Notes under the pieces: model-generated | What the model was told of the DNA's origin: nothing | Seen by the model: only the letters and a program-made list of their open reading frames with translations | Database searches by the model: none | Shown: piece after piece, positions 7,229-12,747 of the stretch | Numbering within the stretch: position 1 is the stretch's first letter | How the letters are laid out: each line of letters opens with the position of its first letter | Assembly: GCA_964472505.1 (NCBI GenBank) | Contig: CAYYQW010000096.1 | Location: forward strand, 1 to 12,747 | DNA length: 12,747 nt | Reading direction: 5' to 3' | Source of the DNA: JAYEIA01 sp964472505 | GTDB lineage: Bacteria > Bacteroidota > Bacteroidia > Bacteroidales > JAADGE01 | Position numbers and translations under genes: made by a program

Positions 7229-8329
7229 TTAATGTTCTTCTTCGGTTGCCATTCCAAAATACAGGGCCGACAATAAAGTAAAAACATAAGCTTGTATAAG
7301 GGCTACTAAAAATTCCAAAAATGTCAGGAATACCGTAAATGCTATAGTCAGTACCGATACACCATATCCGGCAACGGTAGCCATTTCTCCGAAAACAAAT
7401 ATCAAACTGAAAAATCCCAGAGCTATAATATGTCCGGCTGTGATGTTCGCAAACAGACGTATCATTAAAACAAAGGGTTTTGTGAACATGCTCAGTATCT
7501 CGATAATGGGCATCAACGGAATGGGTGCTTTCAGCCACCAAGGCACACCGGGGGTGTTTACAATGTGTTTCCAGTAATTTTTGTTTCCGTTAACGGAAGT
7601 CATTACAAAAGTAAAAACTGCCAAAACCATGGTTATGGTAATGTTTCCCGTAAGGTTTGCTCCGCCCGGGAATATTGGTACTAAGCCCAGTAAGTTATTA
7701 ATAAATATAAAGAAAAATAATGTGAGCAGGAAAGGCATAAATTTTTCATAGTTCTTTCCTATGGATGATTTGGCAATATCGTCTCTGACAAATATAATTA
7801 AGGGTTCAAGCAGTGATTGCAGGCCTTTGGGTGCTTTATTTCTGCGTTTTTTATAACTGTTGGCTACGGATGTAAACATCCAAATTAAGAGAATTATACT
7901 TGCAAAGAGCGCCAGGGTATTTTTGGTTATGGAGAAATCATAAGGGCGTATGGTTTCTCCGTTTACTTCTTCAACAATTTTTTTCTCAAATTCGCTGCCT
8001 TTTTCTGCAATTTTAAAGTTTTTGTATGAACTGTGTCCGTGGTGAAATTTAGTTGACATAAATACATGAAAACCGCTGTGTTCGCTGTAAAGAATAATCG
8101 GAAGCGGAATGGAAATGTGAGTTTCACCCACAGTGGCTATATGCCATTCGTAAGCATCACCGATATGATCCATAATCAGTTCTCCGGCATTTATTTCTTC
8201 TGCTTCTTGGTGCGGGTCGTTATCGGCTTGGTGATGTTCTTGTGCCTGAAGTGTTCCAAGCGAAAGAAACAAAGCGAAAAACAAAATGGTTTTTAAGAGT
8301 TGTAATTTATCAGACAGCATAGAGTTCAT
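7229..8329 (-). CDS. atpB: ATP synthase Fo subunit a
   Basis: I place the start at 8329, giving 366 residues beginning MNSMLSDKLQLLKTILFFAL. An open frame extends to an ATG at 8386, but the promoter-like element at 8349-8356 lies inside that extension. The essential half-channel arginine is R291 in MIRLFANITAGHII. Several hydrophobic helices follow residue ~130. The protein is about 95 residues longer than E. coli subunit a because of an N-terminal region with a signal-peptide-like segment ending LGTLQAQ and a His/acid-rich stretch (EHHQADNDPHQEAEE), which I recall as usual for Bacteroidota. It opens the B-E-F-H-A run and is divergent from dinB. Confidence 0.93.
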   Translation of the reverse strand: MNSMLSDKLQLLKTILFFALFLSLGTLQAQEHHQADNDPHQEAEEINAGELIMDHIGDAYEWHIATVGETHISIPLPIILYSEHSGFHVFMSTKFHHGHSSYKNFKIAEKGSEFEKKIVEEVNGETIRPYDFSITKNTLALFASIILLIWMFTSVANSYKKRRNKAPKGLQSLLEPLIIFVRDDIAKSSIGKNYEKFMPFLLTLFFFIFINNLLGLVPIFPGGANLTGNITITMVLAVFTFVMTSVNGNKNYWKHIVNTPGVPWWLKAPIPLMPIIEILSMFTKPFVLMIRLFANITAGHIIALGFFSLIFVFGEMATVAGYGVSVLTIAFTVFLTFLEFLVALIQAYVFTLLSALYFGMATEEEH

Positions 8330-8348
8330 TTTTGAAAGCTTCTGTTCG

Positions 8349-8379
8349 CAAAAATAGCTATTTTTACGAAAAAATCGAA
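8349..8379 (-). promoter_or_regulatory. Candidate atpB promoter
   Basis: On the minus strand TATTTTTG (8349-8356) matches the Bacteroidota -7 consensus TAnnTTTG exactly. TTCG at 8376-8379, one mismatch from the -33 TTTG, lies exactly 19 bp upstream. Transcription would start about 10-15 nt before the chosen atpB ATG at 8329. This would be the main promoter of the atpB-to-atpA run, now separate from the atpZ block by dinB. Confidence 0.55.
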
Positions 8380-8418
8380 TACTCAATACAAAACTGAGTA
8401 TTTTTTTTACGATTTTTT
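8369..8418. repeat. Imperfect inverted repeat between divergent atpB and dinB
   Basis: AAAAAATCG (8369-8377) is complementary to CGATTTTTT (8410-8418), and AATACTCA (8378-8385) to TGAGTATT (8395-8402), with a 9-nt centre and a 7-nt bulge on the right arm. It overlaps the -33 regions proposed for both atpB and dinB. Both proposed transcripts would start outside it, so it is more likely a DNA-level site (operator-like) than a terminator, although the inner stem followed by T8 also resembles a plus-strand terminator. Confidence 0.5.
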
Positions 8419-8451
8419 GTCTTAAGTTTTAGGCTTACTTTTGTACTTTTG
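8416..8451 (+). promoter_or_regulatory. Candidate dinB promoter with tandem -7 boxes
   Basis: TACTTTTG occurs twice back to back, at 8436-8443 and 8444-8451, and each copy matches TAnnTTTG exactly. A TTTG -33 candidate is at 8416-8419, giving spacings of 16 and 24 bp rather than the usual ~19. The leader to the dinB ATG at 8467 would be about 10-17 nt. No SOS box was recognised. Confidence 0.5.
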
Positions 8452-8466
8452 GATTAAAAGCGGTTT

Positions 8467-9549
8467 ATGCCCTTCAGGAAAATTATACATGTGGATATGG
8501 ATGCTTTTTATGCTTCGGTAGAGCAAAGAGATTATCCCGAGTATCGCGGCAAGCCTTTAATAGTAGGAGGTGTGTCGAAGCGGGGAGTCGTGTCGGCAGC
8601 CAGCTATGAAGCTCGAAAATACGGTATTCATTCGGCCATGCCGGCCTTTCAGGCTAAGAAAATTTGTCCGCATGTTATTGCCGTACATCCTCGTTTTGAT
8701 GTTTACAAACAGGTTTCTGTTCAAGTGCGGAATATTTTTTTGTCTTATACCGATTTGGTAGAACCTTTATCGCTCGATGAGGCTTTTTTGGATGTAAGCG
8801 AAAATAAAATTAACCTGCCTTCGGCTACTTTAATCGCTAAAAAAATACGTGCCGATATTCTGAGAGAAACCGGCCTTACGGCTTCTGCCGGAGTTTCCTA
8901 CAATAAATTTCTTGCAAAAATAGCTTCCGACTATAATAAGCCGGACGGCATGTTTGTGATTGAGCCCGATCAGGCACAGGAATTTCTTGATAAATTGCCG
9001 GTGAAAAAGTTTTTTGGAATAGGGAAAGTTACGGCAGAGAAAATGCATGAGGTGGGTATTTTTTTCGGACGTGATTTGCGCGGACGTTCCAAAGAGCGTT
9101 TGCGCCAATATTTCGGTAAAGCCGGTGTGCTTTATTACGACTTGGTTCGCGGCACGGATAACCGCCCGGTGAATCCGGAGCGCATTCAGAAATCGGTAGG
9201 TGCCGAAAATACCTTTTCGGAAAATCTGCATGACACAGCCGATATGAAAAAGAAGCTGGACGACATAGCAGAAACCCTAATCGGGCGGATAAATAAGAAA
9301 CAAAAATTCGGTAAAACCTTGACATTGAAAGTTAAATTTATCGACTTTAGGCAAATTACAAGAAGTAAGACCAATGAGTATTCGTTTTTAACTAAAGAAG
9401 AATTGCTCAAAACGGCTTTTGAATTGCTTGAGGGGATTGATTTTAAAGCTCAGGCAGTACGATTACTCGGTTTAAGCGTTGCTAATTTTGAAGAAAAAAA
9501 GAAGTCGGAATTACCGATTCAGCTTTCTTTGAATTTTGATTTTGAATAG
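8467..9549 (+). CDS. dinB: DNA polymerase IV (Y family)
   Basis: This 360-residue translesion polymerase copies damaged templates with low fidelity. The palm motifs are IIHVDMDAFYASVEQRD, with D10 as the first metal ligand, and SLDEAFLDVS, with D104-E105 as the catalytic pair. GVSYNKFLAKIASDYNKPDG follows at about 139. A little-finger domain makes up the C-terminal third. The C-terminus QLSLNF (352-357) fits a beta-clamp-binding peptide. The sequence is complete, with GC content like the atp genes. It is the only well-supported gene on the plus strand in the middle of the window and lies head-to-head with atpB, separating it from the AtpI-like and atpZ genes. Confidence 0.96.
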   Translation: MPFRKIIHVDMDAFYASVEQRDYPEYRGKPLIVGGVSKRGVVSAASYEARKYGIHSAMPAFQAKKICPHVIAVHPRFDVYKQVSVQVRNIFLSYTDLVEPLSLDEAFLDVSENKINLPSATLIAKKIRADILRETGLTASAGVSYNKFLAKIASDYNKPDGMFVIEPDQAQEFLDKLPVKKFFGIGKVTAEKMHEVGIFFGRDLRGRSKERLRQYFGKAGVLYYDLVRGTDNRPVNPERIQKSVGAENTFSENLHDTADMKKKLDDIAETLIGRINKKQKFGKTLTLKVKFIDFRQITRSKTNEYSFLTKEELLKTAFELLEGIDFKAQAVRLLGLSVANFEEKKKSELPIQLSLNFDFE

Positions 9550-9588
9550 TGAAAACATGATTTTTAAGGGAGAAGTACAAGCCGGTGT

Positions 9589-9972
9589 TTATGATTTGCG
9601 CATGGCCGAAAGAATATGCTTTATATCGTAACTCGTGTAAACCGTATAGAGTATCAGCAGACAAACGGCAAATGCTTTTTTGTTCTCTTCCGAAAAAATT
9701 AAAACTACTGCCGCAAATGCCGTATAGGCAAACAGTTTAATCAGAAAAGTAAGCATAAAGGTATTATTAAACTGCGCTTGGGATTTCTCCAATGCTTTCA
9801 ACAAACTTCTGTGGGAGAGGAAAGAAACTGCAAAAAAGACAATAAAGGACAAAGGAAAGGCTTTAAAATAGTACTCGGGAATTACAAAAATAAACAGCAA
9901 TGCACCTACCGCTGCCAATGCAGCCGTTATGATAAGTAAACGCAGTGAAAAATCTTTAAGTTCTTGTTTCAA
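9589..9972 (-). CDS. AtpI-like four-helix membrane protein
   Basis: This 127-residue protein has about four hydrophobic helices (roughly 11-31, 38-54, 72-95 and 100-117) separated by short basic loops. Size, topology and position next to atpZ resemble AtpI, which assists c-ring assembly and Mg2+ or Ca2+ handling, but no diagnostic motif is visible and the assignment rests on context. The start codon is TTG at 9970-9972, overlapping the atpZ TGA in the sequence TTGA, so it is probably translated by coupling. It ends 39 bp from the convergent dinB stop; no clear terminator hairpin is seen in that gap. Confidence 0.75.
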   Translation of the reverse strand: MKQELKDFSLRLLIITAALAAVGALLFIFVIPEYYFKAFPLSFIVFFAVSFLSHRSLLKALEKSQAQFNNTFMLTFLIKLFAYTAFAAVVLIFSEENKKAFAVCLLILYTVYTSYDIKHILSAMRKS

Positions 9973-10217
9973 GGTTTTTTAATAAAATCTTTAAGAGCTA
10001 TATATAAAGCTAATAATAGCCCAATTATTGAAAATACGGCTGCAAATACGGGTTTTTCGTTATTCAGGTATTCATCAAGCTTAAGGCCTCCGTAGAAACC
10101 CAATGCAATTAAGCCGGCAAACTGAAAAGCAATGCCGCCGTATTTGGCAATGCTTTTCAGAGCTTCATTATTTTTTTTCTTTTGATTCGGGGGTGAATCC
10201 GGTTTTTTTGAATGCAT
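9969..10217 (-). CDS. atpZ: AtpZ/AtpI family protein
   Basis: This 82-residue protein belongs to the small AtpZ (F0F1-ATPase gene 1) family, with two membrane helices: about residues 26-43 (YGGIAFQFAGLIALGFYGG) and 53-75. The loop GLKLDEYLN between them is the family hallmark. I chose the ATG at 10217, which precedes a short basic, Pro-rich N-terminus; a longer frame to 10265 would extend deep into the bactofilin gene. Even so it overlaps the bactofilin by 50 bp. AtpZ, with AtpI, is known to act in ATP synthase assembly and divalent cation transport. Confidence 0.85.
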   Translation of the reverse strand: MHSKKPDSPPNQKKKNNEALKSIAKYGGIAFQFAGLIALGFYGGLKLDEYLNNEKPVFAAVFSIIGLLLALYIALKDFIKKP

Positions 10218-10584
10218 TATCGCCTCCCATTTTACACGTTCCGTTAAAAGCTGAACCCGGCTCAACGCCTAATTTTTTGGTTACGATATCGCCTTCAATT
10301 TTGGAGGTTTCTTTGAGGGATAATAGTGCGTTGACTTCCAGAGTGCCTTCTACGGTTCCTGAAATCTCGCAGTTTTCACAACTCAGGTTGCCTTTAATTA
10401 CGCCGCCTTTGTTAACCAAAATTTTGCCGTCGGCTTTGATGTTTCCGTCTAAAGTGCCGTCGATTCGAATATCTCCGTCACAGTTAATATCGCCTGTGAT
10501 TGAGGTTCCTTTTCCAATAATATTGATTACGTTTGGATTTGTGACCGGTTTGCTCATTTTTTTATTTTTTGTTTTTGAGAACAT
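10168..10584 (-). CDS. Bactofilin (polymer-forming cytoskeletal protein)
   Basis: This 138-residue protein has the bactofilin (DUF583) beta-helix core, visible as short Gly/Asp-rich turns: GKGTSITGDINCDGDIRIDG, then LDGNIKADGKILVNKGGVIKGNL, CEISGTVEGTLEVNA and SKIEGDIVTKKLGVEPG. The tails are short and charged, as is usual for the family. Bactofilins self-assemble into nonpolar filaments that scaffold envelope or shape functions at the membrane. The gene starts 8 bp after accC and overlaps atpZ at its 3' end, so it joins the fatty-acid and ATP synthase blocks. Confidence 0.93.
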   Translation of the reverse strand: MFSKTKNKKMSKPVTNPNVINIIGKGTSITGDINCDGDIRIDGTLDGNIKADGKILVNKGGVIKGNLSCENCEISGTVEGTLEVNALLSLKETSKIEGDIVTKKLGVEPGSAFNGTCKMGGDNAFKKTGFTPESKEKK

Positions 10585-10592
10585 TATTAAAT

Positions 10593-11930
10593 TTATTTTA
10601 TACTAAAAGTTTCGAGAAATTTGGTTGTATAATTCCCTTGTTTAAAGTCTTCATTATCCATAAGTTGTTTATGGAGCGGAATGGTTGTGGCTACTCCTTC
10701 AATAATAAATTCATCCAAAGCGCGCCTCATTTTAGTAACAGCCTCTTCGCGTGTGCGTGCCGTAACTATGAGTTTGGCAATTAATGAATCGTAATGAGGC
10801 GGAATTCGGTAACCGGCATAAGCGTGTGTATCTACTCGTACGCCATGGCCTCCGGGCGGATGCCAAGTGGTAATGGTGCCTGCCGAGGGTCTGTAGTTTT
10901 TGTAGGGATCTTCGGCATTTATGCGGCATTCAATAGCATGCATTTGCGGGTAATAATCATTTCCGCTTATGGGAATGCCGGCCGCAACTTTTATTTGCTC
11001 TTTGATTAGGTCGAAGTTAATTACCTCTTCTGTAATCGGATGTTCAACTTGTATGCGGGTATTCATTTCTATGAAATAAAAATTCCGATTTTCATCCACT
11101 AAAAATTCTACGGTTCCAACTCCCTCATAGTTTATGGCTTTGGTAGCTTTTACGGCTGCTGCTCCCATTCTTTCTCTCAACTCATCAGTCATGAAAGGTG
11201 AGGGGGTTTCTTCGAGGAGTTTTTGGTGTCGGCGTTGTATTGAGCAGTCGCGCTCGGATAAGTGACAAGCATTTCCGTGGCGGTCGCCTACCACTTGAAT
11301 TTCGATATGACGCGGGTTTTCAATAAATTTTTCCACGTAAAGGGCGCCGTTTCCGAAAGCTGCTTCGGCTTCTTTTTTTGCATCGTCCCATTGCTTCAGG
11401 AATTCTTCTTCCGACCGGATGATGCGCATGCCTTTTCCGCCGCCTCCGGCTGTGGCTTTTACTATTACCGGAAAATCAATTTTCTTAGCCGCTTCGAGGG
11501 CTTTGTCGGTAGATTCAATTGTGCCTTCCGAACCGGGCACAACGGGAACGCCGGCTTTTATCATATTGGCTCGTGCGTTGGCTTTATCTCCCATGCCGTC
11601 TATCATTTCGGGCGATGGGCCAATGAATTTAATGTCGTGCTCGGCGCATATTTTGGAAAACTTAGCGCTTTCAGCCAAAAAACCGTATCCGGGATGTATG
11701 GCATCGGAATTTGTGATTTCGGCTGCGGCCATTATGGCCGGTATATTCAGGTAGGATTCCTTGCTTGGCGGCGGTCCTATACAAACCGCTTCATCGGCAA
11801 ATCGAACATGCAGGCTGTCTTTATCGGCTGTTGAGTAAACGGCCGTGGTTTTGATTCCCATTTCCTTACAAGTCCGGATAATCCTTAAAGCTATTTCAGC
11901 TCGATTGGCTATGAGTATTTTTTTGAACAT
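10593..11930 (-). CDS. accC: Acetyl-CoA carboxylase, biotin carboxylase subunit
   Basis: This 445-residue ATP-grasp enzyme carboxylates biotin on AccB using ATP and bicarbonate, the first step of malonyl-CoA formation. The N-terminal block is KILIANRAEIALRIIRTCKE, the ATP-binding lysine and glycine loop are K158 and GGGGKGMRI (162-170), HLSERDCSIQRRHQK lies at 223-237, and the catalytic EMNTRIQVEHP lies at 288-298. Length is like E. coli AccC (449). It follows accB by 50 bp in the same direction. The carboxyltransferase genes are not in the window. Confidence 0.98.
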   Translation of the reverse strand: MFKKILIANRAEIALRIIRTCKEMGIKTTAVYSTADKDSLHVRFADEAVCIGPPPSKESYLNIPAIMAAAEITNSDAIHPGYGFLAESAKFSKICAEHDIKFIGPSPEMIDGMGDKANARANMIKAGVPVVPGSEGTIESTDKALEAAKKIDFPVIVKATAGGGGKGMRIIRSEEEFLKQWDDAKKEAEAAFGNGALYVEKFIENPRHIEIQVVGDRHGNACHLSERDCSIQRRHQKLLEETPSPFMTDELRERMGAAAVKATKAINYEGVGTVEFLVDENRNFYFIEMNTRIQVEHPITEEVINFDLIKEQIKVAAGIPISGNDYYPQMHAIECRINAEDPYKNYRPSAGTITTWHPPGGHGVRVDTHAYAGYRIPPHYDSLIAKLIVTARTREEAVTKMRRALDEFIIEGVATTIPLHKQLMDNEDFKQGNYTTKFLETFSIK

Positions 11931-11980
11931 AATCTTGAGTTTAGTTAATGAAGTATAAAAAACTTTGCTGCATCTGTGTT

Positions 11981-12496
11981 TTATGCAGGTTCAACTAACA
12001 TCAAGGGTTGTTCAAATTCAACAGGTGTAGAGTCGTCAACCAGAATTTTCACGATTTTGCCGGAAACTTCAGCTTCAATTTCATTAAAGAGCTTCATGGC
12101 TTCGATGATGCAAACTACCGAGTCTTCTTTTACGGTATCGCCAACGTTTACAAATGTTTCTTTGTCGGGTGCGGGTTTTCTGTAGAAGGTTCCTACCATG
12201 GGCGATTTTATTTCTATATATTTAGAAGCATCGGCAGCTTCTTCTTTTGCTTCTTCTTCTTTTTGGGTTTCACCGGCCGGCGGCGTTTGTTGTACCGGTT
12301 GCTGAGGGCTTACTCCTGTGTTGGTCATCGGGCTTCCCACGGGTACTTGTTGAATGATTGTTTCGGTGTGTTTGGCGGGTTTTTCGTCTGAGTGTACTTT
12401 GATGTTTAACTTTATTTCGTCAGTCTTAACGTTTACTTCGCTCACGCCGGTTTTAGCTACGGCTTTGATAAAATCTTGCAGTTCTTTGTAATTCAT
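11981..12496 (-). CDS. accB: Biotin carboxyl carrier protein of acetyl-CoA carboxylase
   Basis: This 171-residue protein carries the biotin that shuttles CO2 between AccC and the carboxyltransferase. The C-terminal biotinyl domain (about 95-171) has the modification site EAMKL with K135. The N-terminal helix LQDFIKAVAKTGVSEV is typical. A linker of about 50 residues rich in Pro, Gln, Glu and Ala joins them. Upstream the nearest gene-like frame is divergent, so accB probably begins the accB-accC-bactofilin-atpZ transcript. Confidence 0.97.
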   Translation of the reverse strand: MNYKELQDFIKAVAKTGVSEVNVKTDEIKLNIKVHSDEKPAKHTETIIQQVPVGSPMTNTGVSPQQPVQQTPPAGETQKEEEAKEEAADASKYIEIKSPMVGTFYRKPAPDKETFVNVGDTVKEDSVVCIIEAMKLFNEIEAEVSGKIVKILVDDSTPVEFEQPLMLVEPA

Positions 12497-12525
12497 GTCT
12501 GATTTTTTATAAAATTAAGGGCTTG

Positions 12526-12534
12526 CAAAATATA
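12526..12534 (-). promoter_or_regulatory. Weak -7-like element upstream of accB
   Basis: The minus strand reads TATATTTTG, one base longer than TAnnTTTG, about 30 bp before the accB ATG. No TTTG -33 partner is evident in the very AT-rich sequence upstream. Confidence 0.25.
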
Positions 12535-12586
12535 AAAGTTATTAAATATATAAAAATATTTTTGCGAAGCTTTTGTGTATGTATGT

Positions 12587-12620
12587 ATTATGCTGCACTA
12601 AAAAAAAACGACAGCATAAT
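12587..12620. repeat. Inverted repeat in the accB upstream region
   Basis: ATTATGCTG (12587-12595) is perfectly complementary to CAGCATAAT (12612-12620), with a 16-nt spacer containing an A9 run. It lies between accB and a divergent partial ORF. Neither side has a long T tract after the stem, so it does not look like a plain terminator; an operator-like or RNA-leader role is possible. Confidence 0.45.
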
Positions 12621-12634
12621 GCAGTTAATATTTT

Positions 12635-12747
12635 ATGAATATCCGCATTTACCCCTATTCGTATTTTAAGTTGTTGCTTATTAGCTTATTATGCATACTT
12701 AGTTATCACCGGCTTCGACAGGCTCAGCCTCCGAAAATACCGAAGGA
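12635..12747 (+). CDS. N-terminus of a possible exported protein (partial)
   Basis: The frame from the ATG at 12635 stays open to the window end (37 codons). It reads a basic start MNIRIYP, then a hydrophobic core FKLLLISLLCILS, then RLRQAQPPKIPK. This resembles a Sec signal peptide with a possible cleavage after AQ. The family cannot be told from so little. The stretch coding RLRQAQPP is the repeat-like sequence noted separately. It is divergent from accB. It could be a chance ORF. Confidence 0.4.
   Translation, partial: MNIRIYPYSYFKLLLISLLCILSYHRLRQAQPPKIPK
12711..12733. repeat. Interspersed-repeat-like motif at the window edge
   Basis: GGCTTCGACAGGCTCAGCC followed by TCCG resembles the short dispersed TTCGACAnGCTCAG elements I recall from many Bacteroidota genomes. 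Only one copy is in the window, so the repeat nature cannot be shown here. Confidence 0.4.

Noticed and set aside
8330..8386. Longer start for atpB at 8386
   Set aside because: It would place a consensus -7 promoter element inside the gene and put a basic, non-family segment before the signal-like helix.
9550..9588. Terminator between convergent dinB and the AtpI-like gene
   Set aside because: No convincing stem followed by a T tract could be found in the 39 bp.
10218..10265. Longer start for atpZ at 10265
   Set aside because: It would deepen the overlap with bactofilin to 98 bp, and the extra residues do not resemble an AtpZ N-terminus.
11262..11834. 190-residue plus-strand open frame
   Set aside because: It is antisense to the conserved core of accC and has no recognisable motif.

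Overview
The window looks like chromosomal DNA from a member of the Bacteroidota. The evidence is the order of the F1Fo ATP synthase genes without atpD or atpC, an N-terminally extended subunit a with a signal-peptide-like start, a bactofilin gene linked to atpZ, and several exact matches to the Bacteroidota promoter -7 element (TAnnTTTG). Assignment below phylum level is not possible by eye.

Layout, read along the minus strand from right to left. accB and accC (acetyl-CoA carboxylase, first half-reaction) are followed 8 bp later by a bactofilin, then overlapping atpZ and an AtpI-like membrane protein. The plus-strand gene dinB (DNA polymerase IV) comes next and separates this block from the structural ATP synthase genes. 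From a divergent promoter region shared with dinB, the minus strand continues atpB-atpE-atpF-atpH-atpA. After atpA come a small acyl-CoA-binding protein (overlapping atpA as TAATG), a leucine-rich-repeat/AAA ATPase gene and an HNH nuclease gene that overlap each other, and finally atpG with a strong terminator. A stem-loop followed by a T-rich run lies between atpE and atpF and could set the high c-subunit stoichiometry.

The most unusual part is the ATPase-HNH pair. It matches the architecture of the Septu anti-phage system (PtuA ATPase plus PtuB HNH nuclease of the TIGR02646 type), without a reverse transcriptase, and sits inside the ATP synthase operon between atpA and atpG. The ATPase also carries an N-terminal leucine-rich-repeat segment. 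The pair is clearly more AT-rich than the genes on both sides, and an exact -7 promoter element directly after the nuclease stop codon could restart transcription for the essential atpG.

The edges hold fragments. At the left is the 3' end of an unrecognised plus-strand gene, possibly frameshifted. At the right is the start of a plus-strand ORF with a signal-peptide-like N-terminus that runs into a motif resembling an interspersed repeat. No rRNA, tRNA, CRISPR array or insertion sequence was seen.
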